A DNA stretch of 64,000 nucleotides from Branchiostoma floridae. Its lineage: Eukaryota > Chordata > Leptocardii > Amphioxiformes > Branchiostomatidae. Location: the NCBI RefSeq assembly GCF_000003815.2, contig NC_049980.1, positions 15,406,154 to 15,470,153 on the forward strand. Reading direction: 5' to 3'. Each line of letters opens with the position of its first letter. Position 1 is the first letter of the stretch. The position numbers and the translations under genes were made by a program. Shown here piece after piece: positions 45,921 to 57,570 of the stretch. The notes below the pieces were generated by a model. That model was given only the letters and a program-made list of their open reading frames with translations. It had not been told where the DNA came from and made no database searches.

Positions 45921-48113
45921 TCATATCGGCAGGGGTTTACAATGGTTTAGCCCTTATATTACCGGTTCAAGAAAACAACAAGAAAAGTAGAGTTTATAGT
46001 CATTTCTACAGTCAGACTTACATTTGCAAAATACATTCTTTTGTAGAAAATTGGACCACTGTTTTGAGTATTGCCCACTGACAAGTTTTCACAATTAGGT
46101 CCAGGTTCAGGTTTGGGACATGATCCTCTGGATTTGAACTGTACCTGAATATTCTGTACCGATACCCACCCCTAATCATGGCACATTGCTATATTATGGA
46201 TATTCTACAGAAATGTTCTCCATTGAAATAATCTGAGCCAAGTATTGTGGCTTTGTGCATTTCTTTCACATGAATCATCATTAACTTGTATGTCACGTAG
46301 AATGGGTGTACCTCGATTCCAAAGTATTTGGGATTGTGACAGGTCCATTTAATCATCAATACAGTGGAAAGTATCAAATAAACAAGATCATAACACCGTG
46401 TCATTATAATAAAACACGGTGTCATGTATCATCATCAGGTTTCAATCCCTAATGGCATTAAACCTGGAGAAAGCAATTCAAGCAAAGACCTTATATCTTC
46501 CCATATGAGTGATAGCATCAATTTTACATGGGAAGGAGAACAGAGAGCCACAAGGGCTGTTTCATGTCTTCCCATGCATGGAGATGTGGAAAGGAAGAAG
46601 GACATTTGTACTGATCTAAGGTTGAGATCATACAACTGTAGCTAGGCCAATATCCATCACTTGTCATAATGTTGCATCTGGGGGAATTAAATGTAGGCTA
46701 AGGTTGGCCATCACCAATTTTGAAGTCTTCCATAAGCTTAGGATCAGTGGCTGTTTGAACCCTTTGGGGGAAATAAAGAGATCTACACAGGATATCTTCG
46801 TTTTGTGAGAATCAAAAACAGAACTTTTCTCTCTAGAAACTCTTCCTGAGTGAAATTCCTATAAATAGAGGGACACTACATCCAGCAATGGTTTCTTAAT
46901 ACCATGAAAACCATGTAGAAACTTGATGCCATTTTCCTGCTGGGTGGGAAAAATCAATTCTCCATTGCCCGCAGAGCAGTTGCAGAACTTTCCAGCACAT
47001 TCATCGCACGCACACCATCTTCCATGAGTCAAACTGAAAGAATAATTTGGAGCGGGCATCTGAGTCCGCATAAAAAATCTGGGGTACAGCCTAGCAGTAA
47101 TTGCATCTCGTTTTGACAGGTTGACAAAACTTTCCTGTGGTAATGTGCAATCCACTGTGTGTGCTACCCTTGGGGCCCAGCTCTCCTATGGATCAATATC
47201 CCTAAATGGCCCCCAGATTATTACACCAGTAATGCTTCCCTCTCCAAAAGTTCACCTGACCATTTCCAAATACCATCCTAAGATTTTCTTTACCACAGAT
47301 TACTTCAATAAAATCACTTCTTCTGAGTAAAGAAATTCTACAGAATACAAAGCCAACCCAATAGCAATCATCTTAAATGCCCATATCCCACTGTAGCGAA
47401 TCGAAATTTGAAGCCATACACAGTTAGACCCACAATTGAAACCTTTCAGCCTAACAAGCCATGAAATCCCAATACATGTAGCTGTCCTTGAGGGAAAAGG
47501 GGACTGAACATTTCACTTTTTGTCTTCATTTATATTATATAGCATAATGACTGCAATATACCTCTGGAATCAAAAGTGTTGCAGAAATCCAGAAAAAAAG
47601 ATTGCAGTTTGAGGAATTCAAGTGTTGCAGAAATATGGAAAACAATTGTAATGTAAGAAATTCCAAACTGCCTTTGGCAGTACATTTCTCTTGCTAAAGC
47701 AAATGCCATTTCTTAGCACTTTCTATACATGTAGAAACACTGGAAGTGTGTTTCAAAGTTACATTTCCATGCGATGGTGTAAATGTGGCAACTGCTGTTT
47801 TTACTATCTACAATTACAATGGATGTTCCTTCCAATCTTCCATTGTTTGTCTCACCTATAGTTCAATAGGATTTGCTCCTGCAGTGGAACACCTTTTGTT
47901 CCTTTCCTGGGCCAACTTCATATCTCCATTCAATCTCCATCACTCCACCCATAATGCATTGTGCTCCATGCATCACGGCTGACCTATTTTCCAACAAAAG
48001 GAGCGGTCCGAGGGAAGAGATTGGAACCGATCTGTCTAGTTAACAGGAAATGAGATGTTGTCTGAGAAATGGATCCAAGAGTTTTTCGATAATGGCCTTG
48101 TTTCAGAAAAACA
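45921..48113. other. Non-coding intergenic stretch
   Basis: No coding exon, RNA gene or mobile element was recognised other than the shared ctgtaccgataccc end near 46154. A repeated aagtgttgcagaaat pair lies near 47573-47632. The 98-codon minus-strand frame at 46859-47155 contains several cysteines but matches no recognised domain and has no paralog here. Confidence 0.45.
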
Positions 48114-48320
48114 TACTGTAAATGCAGAAACGTTCGCGGTGGTTTTATGTTTGCGGTTTTTGCGATGGACACTTCACCACAAACTTAAAACTGCCGCAAA
48201 CATTTTTCTATGGCAGTAAGAGACTGCATAGCATGGTGCTACCGTGAACTTAAAACCACCGCGAACTTTTCCCCGCTACAGCGAAAGTAAGTCCCCGCGA
48301 ATTTAAATGCATTTACAGTG
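48114..48320 (+). mobile_element. MITE-like element, TACTGTAAATGC family, full copy
   Basis: A 207-bp non-coding element with terminal inverted repeats tactgtaaatgca and tgcatttacagt. Internal sequence has alternating gttcgcggtgg and ccaccgcgaac blocks, so much of it can fold. Copies at 22858 (partial) and 40925-41086 (opposite orientation) support mobility. A 25-bp tandem duplication (acttggtcaccagtataacg) starts right after its end, at 48322-48368. Confidence 0.7.
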
Positions 48321-48368
48321 CACTTGGTCACCAGTATAACGTATGACTTGGTCACCAGTATAACGTAG

Positions 48369-51101
48369 TGCAAATCTTGATCTTACTTAAAGGACCCTAT
48401 TCTTCTCCTAGAAGTGCCTGTACCATTTGTTACCAACTGTAAAGAAAAAACAGAGAACTTAAAAGTAAAGAGTCATACATCACTGTGCTGAATATAGGTA
48501 AATGCAGAAACACACTGAGCCATCATGTAATATGTAATATCTGTGCACAATACAGCCAAGGAAAGTTTAAACCTTCAAGGAGCCATTAGTTACCTGCATA
48601 AGGGCCCTCCCTATTACAGACTGCGAAAAGAAGCCATTGCTATTTCCTTTGGGAATAAAGAAGCCTAAAACTTCATCAATAATAGCCTTTAGACTTTTCT
48701 TCTCTCTGACATGGTATCTTCACAGCTACACTGGAGCACTTTTGAGCCTCAGGTGAAGTCTGAATACTTTAGCAGAAGCCTGGGACCTGAATTATAGATG
48801 TTTGTAACATTGGCATTTGACATTCATTTGTGTCTGCAGGGTTAGGTAATCCCAACAGGAAAGCAACCTCCAGCACCTTAAGGCAGCCATTCGTCACAAG
48901 TTGGTAATGTTCTGGGGAAGACACAGTGCACAGTACTATAAATATGTTATTGTGCAGCTGTTCACAGTAAGAAACAACTTTACAGTTCTCAGAAAAAACA
49001 GTCTTACAGTATGCTTCAAGTAGAGGTAGGCTGTGACATGTTTCTAGGCGGTTTTGCTGTGCTTTCTATTCTGTCCCATTTTCTTTAGGTCTGAAGATCA
49101 TGAAGAAAATGGGATAAATAAAAAGCCCAACATAATGCTAAAACGTGCAAAAAAACAGCCAAAGCTGACCCTCTGCTTGTCTTACAGAGATTTGCAGATT
49201 AGAAACTGGTAGTCGATAATCTTTCTTTCTCAAAATATGATTCAAATCTCCCTAAATACTAAGTCTTGAAATTTGTTGAGGAGAGGGGAAAGAAAAAGTT
49301 TGGATTTGATTTTGACCACATGTGATCCAATATTCAAGAGCTTTATCCTGTGAAATGTTCTGCACAACTTAACTAGTCTAGTACTTCAATAACTCAATGA
49401 TCATTGCAGTTTAACTATGATGATGATACAGAATTACCAAGGCACACTATATCAAATGCACTATTGAGATTAAAACATTTTGTCACAAAGATAACAGGTG
49501 AACATGAGGAAACTCAGATTGTTTGTGTTTTCTTCTTAATAGATGCAATAAAGATTGACATATGGAATTTGCTGCTGAATCTATACCAGCACTGTGTGGG
49601 GTGCATATATTCTTTAAGTCCATTGTGTAAAGGTTATTAATTGCATCCTCCAGCAGTGAAGTGGATTCAACCTCGGTCTGCTGATGGTAATGTGTAACAG
49701 GTTGGACCATGTAGCATGATTCCTGCAGTGGAATTGATTCCCCTGGAGTATTACCTTGATCCAGCTGGAGGAGACTGATTGATCGGGCACCACCGTGACC
49801 GAGCCTTCCAAAGCCTTCCAGCTTCTTTCAAGGCCATTAGGTACAATTCCAACATGTTTGCCGAAGTTTCCATATCTGGTCGTCTTCCCTCCCAAATGGA
49901 ACCCTAACGACTTCCACCATCCTTGGCTACCCAATGCTTCCAAACGTAATAAGGTGTGTTTTCTGATTTCATGCATACATCCCTGCCAGGGAGGGCATAC
50001 CTCCTCCCTCCATCTCTTGCTTAGGCCATGAAGAGAGAATCACGGTGCAGCAGGACATATTGGGTACAGTCCTGATAGATGGGACAAGTAATGTGCACCT
50101 ACATTTCAATACCTTTCATAGTCATGTACAGGCCAAAGCTGTTTTTAAAGGATGGTACAACAGTTTGCAAGGTCAGAAGTTGGAGCACAGATGGCTAACT
50201 TTATACATTGTATGTTAAATTAAATTTCAATTGATTGTTTTGTTCATCAGAGCGGGTCATGTAAGTTTTTTTTCTTCTGTTTCTTTTCCCTATAATAAAA
50301 ACAAGGTTTGGCTTGGAGCCAGGCACTATAATGTCCTGTGGTTTGTAGCTCCCTCTGTCTGTGTGTTGAGGCCTGTTAATCCACAATAGTATAGTGCAGA
50401 TACATATCCAATCCAATTCACCACTTTCAACAGCATGGTAGGAATATATTATAAGCAAGAAAAGAGATCCTTGTCAGCATATAAGGAGAGCATTGGAGAA
50501 GATGGGGGACAATGTAGAAGAGAGCTCAGATTAAAGGCACTGCAAAGTATATTGGTTCAAGACAGTCTTCATAAAAACTTTGGGACCTGTACAGAGGCTC
50601 ACATTTTTTTTAAAACTGGATACAGCATGCCTCTCGCTTCCTCCCTGAATACCACACCATTCCTGATGCAAACCACTGCTAGTTTGGGGGAGTCAAAGAA
50701 TAATTTTCCTTCATGATGTGGTGTGAACTGTGAACTTTATAATTTTCTTGACAAAATATGAAACAACAAAACTACACAAATCAATCCTGATTGTAGCTCG
50801 GAAGTACTGTACATACAACATGTCATAATAATCAGCTCTAACAACAGGGCTATTACTAACATATCAGCACATTATTTCAATAGCATGCTTACTTCAACTA
50901 CAGTCTTACTGGCAAAACAAAGAGATAGCATTGCAATAACTTTACACTTTGGAATTTAAATGAATAGGTACTTATAGCATATAAAATGAGAGATAACTTC
51001 TAAAAACAGGACCTGGTGTAACAAACAGCATTTAGTACTTGAGACATTGTTCCATGGAATGTATCTACCCCTACCTCTCTGTCCTACTGTCCTGCCCTGC
51101 C
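48369..51101. other. 3' flank of the CSPG4-like gene
   Basis: The minus-strand 3' UTR of the CSPG4-like gene must start just below 51102. No canonical AATAAA on the minus strand was found within the first ~1 kb, so its end is unknown. No other gene was recognised; the 120-codon frame at 49614-49976 on the minus strand has no domain support. Confidence 0.4.
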
Positions 51102-53716
51102 TCATACCCAGTACTGGTTCCTTTTGAGTGTGGGTGCTGTTGTTCTGCAGTGGGACACCAGTTCTGGGTCCACCCCACTCCAGTCATAACCAAGCTTCTC
51201 GCTTCCCGATGACAAGCTGGTCATGGAAATCCCGTTTGGTGAACCCGCTTTTTGCTTGTGATCATCCCCTGGACCTGACAGTGGGGTGACCTTGACACAC
51301 GGCATTGTCGGACTGCACTCTGGTTTTGATGAGAACGTCGTGTGCATGGGAACAACTTCAGGGACTTTTTCGCTCTTCATCTTGCCTCTGTGAAGCATGG
51401 GTGGGCTAGAGCCAAGTTTATCTGGGCTTTCTGGATTCAGTGGAGGTATGGACACGACTCCATCTGGAAGGTCTTCTCTCCTTTTGTCCCTCTTTCTCAT
51501 ACGAAAAACGACAAGTGCGATGACAATCAGAATCAGGAGGACTAATATGACAACAATAGGGATGACGACAGCCAGGTTATCATGTCTGATGCGAGGGTTG
51601 ATTATACCAGTGTTCTGCCCATACCCCACCGAAGGCTCTGTTGATCTTGGCATGTTCCCTTGTGTGAATTCGTCAACGCCATCTTGTATGGGCTTACCTC
51701 CTCTGTTAATGACATTTGGATCTTTAAAGACTCCATCTGTAATATCTGAGTCCTCATTAATAAGATTTGTATCAACACCTGTTACAGAACCAACGGGGTA
51801 CGTGTCTGTCACGCTTGAATCATTGAACGTTGCATTCGTGGTGCTTTCTAGCTCTTCAGACCGTGCTTTGGGTGGTAACAACTTGACACGGACGTTTGCT
51901 ACGGCCGGCTGCACGCCGTCGGCAGCCACCAGCAGACTGAACATGTCCGTGATGCTGGCCTTATTCGTTATGTTCACCATATTTACCAGGAACATGACAG
52001 TTCCTGCCTCCAGGTCCCTTTGGGTGAACTCTGACACGGGTACAAATGTAGCTGAGTCCACCAGCCGACCATATGTGGGGTCGTCAATAACTCGAAACTT
52101 TGGGGGTGACCCTGTCAAGCTTTCCAGTTCACTGCCATCTATCCAGTCCTTGTTGAGGTGCACCCAACCCCCCAGGGTAACCTTCTGATCATTGACCTTC
52201 AAACGCGGGGCAACTGTTATATTGAATGTTTGATTAGAGAGGACACTGTCAGATGAGTACATGGTGAACTTGAAACTATCCATGCCCTCCGATAATACTC
52301 TTTGGACATACATCAATTTTTCTCTGTCCACATCCACTTGTTTGAACCTCGACACAGTTACGTTATCTAACATGATGCTACCGAATTTCGGTGGGGATAA
52401 AACTTGAAACATGATGTTCTCTCTCTTGCCGTTAGTGTACCCGCTGAGATGATTTCTTGTGATAGCCACACTCTTGCTACCTTGCAGGATGTTTGCTCCC
52501 GTGTTGTTGACCAATGAAACCGACACGGGCACAACAACAAGATTAAACAGCTTAAAGAGAGGCCTGTGGACTCCATCAGAAACTTGGAAGTAGAACACAC
52601 CCCTCGAGGGTGTGCCATCTTGAATATAGACTAATTTTCCGTCATTGATGTCTTTTTGGCTGAAAGTCCTGATGGATTCTGATGAATTTTGCAAGAATGC
52701 GAGGTAACCATTATTTGGCCCATTGATTATTCTGTAAATGATGTCTGAGGGAGGATTGTCAGCGTCAACTGTGTTTAAGTTCTCAGAAGTGATTGTGGTA
52801 CTAAAGCCTTGAACAACCTGGAGGGAGGGGTTCTTGGTCAACAGCTTAAACGGTTGATCATTCACTGGAGAGATGCTGATATTGAACTTCTCAGACACCA
52901 ATGTTTTCTGCTTCAGCACAGCCTGCTCTTGTAATGTTGCCAACCCCTTTTTTTCCAACCAAACAGAGAATTCAAACACATCTGCTGTCGTGTCTGAATC
53001 ATCATGTTGGTATTTAAGCTGCCCTTGGTTGATTCTACCTTGCGTTAGCATGACAGGTCTAGAGATATTTTGGTCATTGAGTTTGAGGACCCCATTTCTG
53101 GGCAGACTCGTCAGGTTGTATCTCACAATGTAATCAGACAGCTGTTCTCCTCCTGCACGTCGTAGCAAGTTTGAGGCATCCAAATGTTCCATCAAAATTG
53201 TACCACCCCTGCCCTCCGTAATTGTTAATCCAATATTTGCCGACAGTTCAGTCTGATTCACCACGTTCCCATTGTTGTACAAGATGGAAATTTGAAACGC
53301 TTGTTCGGGGATAGCATCGGCTAGAGAAGAGGAAACGTTAAACATGAATTGGTCTACCTGTGTCCAGGAGTCCTCCGATAATGTCCGGTGCAGGTAGGCG
53401 ATCACTCCCTTGTTGACTTCCTCCTGAGTGAAAGAGGAAATATCCACGGTGCTGTTGTCAGGAAGCACTTTGACAAGCTTCCCCAACTTGGGTGGCGACG
53501 TGATCGTGAACACGATTGTTCTATTTCCTTTACGATCATTTGTCACAGCCTTTAGGTTCTGCACGGTAAGCACTTGGCGAGTCCGGGGATATGCCTTCAG
53601 CTCATTATTGTTCTGAAGTGAGATAACCAAGGGTTTGGCGGTGATTGTGAAGATCTTGCGATCATCTATGTTCTTCCCATCGTTGACTTGGAAGCGGAAG
53701 CCTCCGGTCGACGCAC
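51102..53716 (-). CDS. CSPG4-like: Last coding exon of a CSPG4/NG2-like transmembrane proteoglycan (partial gene)
   Basis: The exon follows a strong acceptor (branch-like ctgac, pyrimidine tract, ctgcag at 53722-53717) and runs 871 codons to TGA at 51104-51102. It starts in the tail of one CSPG repeat (FRFQVNDG), followed by five full repeats recognisable by F-T/Q-x-D/E-V/I-x-x-G and F-x-F-x-V-x-D/S patterns. Next come a spacer, the helix VVIPIVVILVLLILIVIALVVF (DNA about 51504-51575), the basic stop RMRKRDKRR and a 133-residue tail ending NQYWV. Vertebrate CSPG4 also ends in QYWV, the PDZ ligand for partners such as GRIP1, MUPP1 and syntenin; this is the best family evidence. Vertebrate CSPG4 has LamG domains and 15 repeats, so N-terminal exons should lie beyond 64000. 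The open frame continues upstream to an ATG at 53915; see the separate entry. Confidence 0.87.
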
Positions 53717-53915
53717 CTGCAGAAATGAAAAAAGTCAGCAGGAATACTCCAAGGCAACAGATAACGAGGAAGGGGCAGTTGCAGTAGTCCTTGGAGAAAT
53801 GCATGATCCGTCTCCTTGTAGTTCTCCAACAAGAGACTGCTCGTTGCTGCTGCCCGTGCCTCTCCTCCAGCATTATGGCCTCTCGCAGGTAATTAAACAG
53901 CACATGCGTAGGCAC
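53717..53915 (-). other. Open extension upstream of the CSPG4-like exon; intron or alternative N terminus
   Basis: The frame of the CSPG4-like exon stays open for 66 further codons to an ATG at 53915. It encodes a basic stretch (RTTRRRIMHFSKDYC) followed by a hydrophobic run FLVICCLGVFLLTFFISAG, which would make a signal anchor. However, that run coincides with the branch point and pyrimidine tract of a strong splice acceptor, and the frame enters mid-repeat, so an intron end is the simpler reading. An alternative promoter giving a short isoform remains possible. Confidence 0.4.
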
Positions 53916-56529
53916 GCGCTCCCCCAGCCCACTGATAATCTCACAGCCATGCTGTCACCTGCAGCCTATTGTCGTATGACTGAGCAGGGAGATAAATCAG
54001 TCTTGATTACTGCCGCAGCCCAGCGTCCTTGCCTCCCCTACCATCCTGTAGTAACAAACCTCCAAATTAATTCCACCGCAAACCGCATCGGCAAAATAGA
54101 GAGACCCACAGTACGTCATGTCCGCAGACCCGGCGTTCCCCTCTCCAGTAACTATCACACTGGGGCCACCAGCTGCACCCCTCCACACCAATACATTCAA
54201 TGACTGCAATTTCCAATCAATGAACCTTAATTTCCTTTCAAGTACCGTCAGTTGGAACATGGCTCTAAAAGCGTCTGCCGCCCCACGTGGCAAGGCCAGC
54301 TAATGTCCTCAGGACACATGATTTAGGTGGATTGTTAAAGACCAGGGCAGGTTGATTTCAGGCTTGGATTGAGATGTACAGGCCTAATATATGCGCTTCA
54401 CTTCATCACCTGTCCTGCGAAGAGAGTTTAATACATTAACTCACCCAGACGCAGGGTCTTAACAGCAGTGATAGGGCCCTGCGGATTTCCTGTATCCAAT
54501 CAGATTGAAAATGCATAATCAAACCGATGTATTCAAATCAGCATTAGCATAATATGACAACATTAGCATCTTGACATATAGAACCAATCACTAACATCAG
54601 CTTTGGTCCACAGCCGCTTTCGGAGGATGCATTTTCGAGTGGTCAGCCTTAATGATGAAAAAATGGAAATATTAAACATACATAAGTTGTCCCTGCAGGC
54701 AGGATCAATCCCACTGGATACTGTTGATGTGAAAATGAAATTAGATAAAATTATTACAGGTACCCAAGGGCCCGGAGGAATTGCCACCGCTCCCAGTTTA
54801 ATCAATTGGAACCAGTTCTGTCAGATGTGTTTGGCAATGAGTTGGAGGGAACGCCTGGGCCAGTGTTCTGCCTCATATCATGATAAAAACAGCTTTTCCC
54901 CTTCAATTATTCACAACCTCAACAAAAAATGTCTGCAGCATTTACAAACCATAAACAACACAAGTCCATAAAATAAAGGTACGGCAATACTATAAACCAA
55001 TCATAGCTACCGGATACTGATTCATGATCTCATTTAAGACAGACCTCATCCCATTAGGCAAGTCCCTGTACCCATTGATCACAGTTGGCCAGGACATCCC
55101 ACTTAAACGCTGCACTATTTACACTACTCTGGTTTCTTCACAGCCTTGCGCACTACATCACAATGCTCTTTGTGTGATTGGGATATCAAGCCAATACCAG
55201 CTTGGGATGGCGGCCCCTTTCTTCCAGCATCACAGTAATTGATATAGAGTGAGCGGGGCTCGCGTCCAAGTTCTGCCGCAGGAAAGGACATCTGCAAATT
55301 AATCCAGCTTCATGTCCTGACTTCTAATATGTCCTCAAATGCTCTACATGTTTGTAGTTTTTACTTCTGCCGTTGCAAAGTTTGTAGGTGCAGTCAATGA
55401 ATTGTGAAAGACACATATGTGCAGGTAACAGACTGTATCTGCTTTATTCCGTCGGGCGTTGGTGTTGGCGCTAAATTTGGCAACCCATTGGAGTATGGAA
55501 CAGATGTCAGGAAATGAAATTCCGCCACACGAATGGAGCAGCCATGCAAGTTTTTCCCTGGCCTTGAAGAGTGGAATAACTTCTGGCAACACTAACAAGA
55601 GCCTGGGGATAACAAACCTGATGGGCATCGTGCAAATAAATCAGCAATGAATACACAATGTCAACAACAGAAGGGTAGTACAGTAATTGCCAATAGCAAT
55701 GCCAAAAAAGCACCAAAGTCAACGGTTGGTAATGCTAGAGAATATATATTATTATGTTCTGAAATGAGGACATTGTAGCAATTTTGAAATATGAAATCAT
55801 TAGCTATGATTCCTTTACATAACTGACAGAAAAATGATATATTATTCATGAAGATACATGTATCTTCAAAGCTAAAACTTCAGAGCTCAAAATACAATTT
55901 TCTAACTTATAATTTTCTCATAACATTCGGGATTTGCTAGCAAAATATATTCTTGCAAAAATCTACCTGTACAATATGTCATGTTTGCATTCAATGTGCG
56001 TCTCAATACGCTAGTCATTTCAGTTAAGTTAATTTTTTCTCGCCTGAAAATTTGATTCCTTACATGTTGTGTAAACGTTTTAAGTATATTGAGGAATGCA
56101 CAATTCCTTGAAAATGATACATGTATATGAACATTGGAGGAAACATGTGCTAGCAGGCGCCCCTAGAACTCACATACTTTCACTCAGTCTTTCGTAACTT
56201 TTCAATTGAAACACAGAATTTAACGCCTAGACTTACAGATACTGTAAGTTATCTATACTCTGTCACTGCTGTACACCCACAGTCAATTTTTTGTGTGCTA
56301 AATTACTTGTTTTGCTGTTTTTGCAACATAGTAAATTCTAATAAGCTGAAAAGATTGGGGGGGTGTATTATGTTGTAAACCATACTGTTTGAGAGCTTTT
56401 GTGTCTACAATTGACAGTATTTTCCATGTTAAGTTTTCAAATTGCATTGTAAAATTTTTCTTGACTTGCAAATATTTCAAGCAATGAGAGACATGTGTCA
56501 GAAAACTAGAGCCAAATAAATTCATTCTG

Positions 56530-56531
<2 letters not shown>

Positions 56532-56588
<57 letters not shown>
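56532..56588. repeat. (AT)n microsatellite
   Basis: An uninterrupted alternating A and T run of about 57 bp. The poly-YI frame translated across it on the minus strand is an artefact. Confidence 0.95.
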
Positions 56589-56590
<2 letters not shown>

Positions 56591-57352
56591 CTCTCATTCT
56601 CATCACTGTACAACTGAGAGACTACATATACCTATTTGGCAAAAACTTTAATTCTCGACTAATAGTACAAGGCCTAACGTTAATGGCCATTAGAATTCTG
56701 GATTTACACCATTATTGCCTAGAAATTGCCACCCTCCCTGTGGAGATCATGAATGGTACGACAGGAACACAGACCAGCTCAAAGTGGCATCCAGCACAGT
56801 AAATCGTTTCTCATTTCTACAAGATCTGAACTATATAATACTCAGTTTTCTTAGGTATGCTTTACTCAAAGGTAGTCACAACTGTGGGGAGGATGTTCTC
56901 CTTGCCATGTTTACATACCAATCTGACTACAAGTATTTGTGTTTTAAATCATGAAACAGCATTCTCAATGTGTGAGCTTACCGCTATAAACTAAATGATT
57001 TTAGAAGTTTATCCTAATATCACCTCAAATCCCACTCGTGCAGCATGTGACAGCATTAAAGGACTGCTAAATTCCTATGTATCATTCAACACCAGAGGTA
57101 TAGCAGAGGGAATTCTCAGTGATCGATAAGGTAGCACCTTAAGTACCAAATCTTATATACATGTTCACGTCCACACCGCACAAAGGCAATATACTTTTGA
57201 CGTCTAGACCATGCATGATCCGTCTCCTTTTGGTCTCCAGTTCTCCTGTTCCTCAGTTATCATGCAAACCAGTCTACAGACACAATCAGAACAGTTTTCT
57301 ATTTGTGGGAAGATCATTATCACCGAACAGTGTGTAGATGCATGATATACAT

Positions 57353-57570
57353 GTACACACACACACATATATATATATGGCTATATCATGCACATATTTG
57401 TACACACACAAGCACACACAAGCACATTAGCACAAGCACACACACACACACATCACCCACCCACCCACACTCACACATACACACATACACAAATACATAC
57501 ATATAAACACACACACATATAAACACACACTCACACACACACATAAACACACACACAAAAAACATAAACA
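57353..57570. repeat. Interrupted (CA)n-rich block
   Basis: CA-rich sequence with variants cacaca, cataca, caccca and ataaacac over about 220 bp, preceded by a short (AT)n. Frames rich in H and T or V and C across it are artefacts. Confidence 0.9.

Noticed and set aside
46859..47155. Cysteine-containing 98-codon minus-strand frame as a possible exon
   Set aside because: No recognised domain, no convincing splice signals at its ends and no paralog in the window.
51397..52188. 263-codon plus-strand frame opposite the CSPG4-like exon
   Set aside because: Antisense shadow of a long real coding exon; composition rich in S, T and P and no domain.
53688..54203. 171-codon plus-strand frame near the CSPG4-like exon
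   Set aside because: It overlaps the acceptor and coding start of the minus-strand exon and has no domain or codon bias.
56298..56606. Minus-strand frame starting with a YI repeat
   Set aside because: Product of the (AT)n microsatellite.
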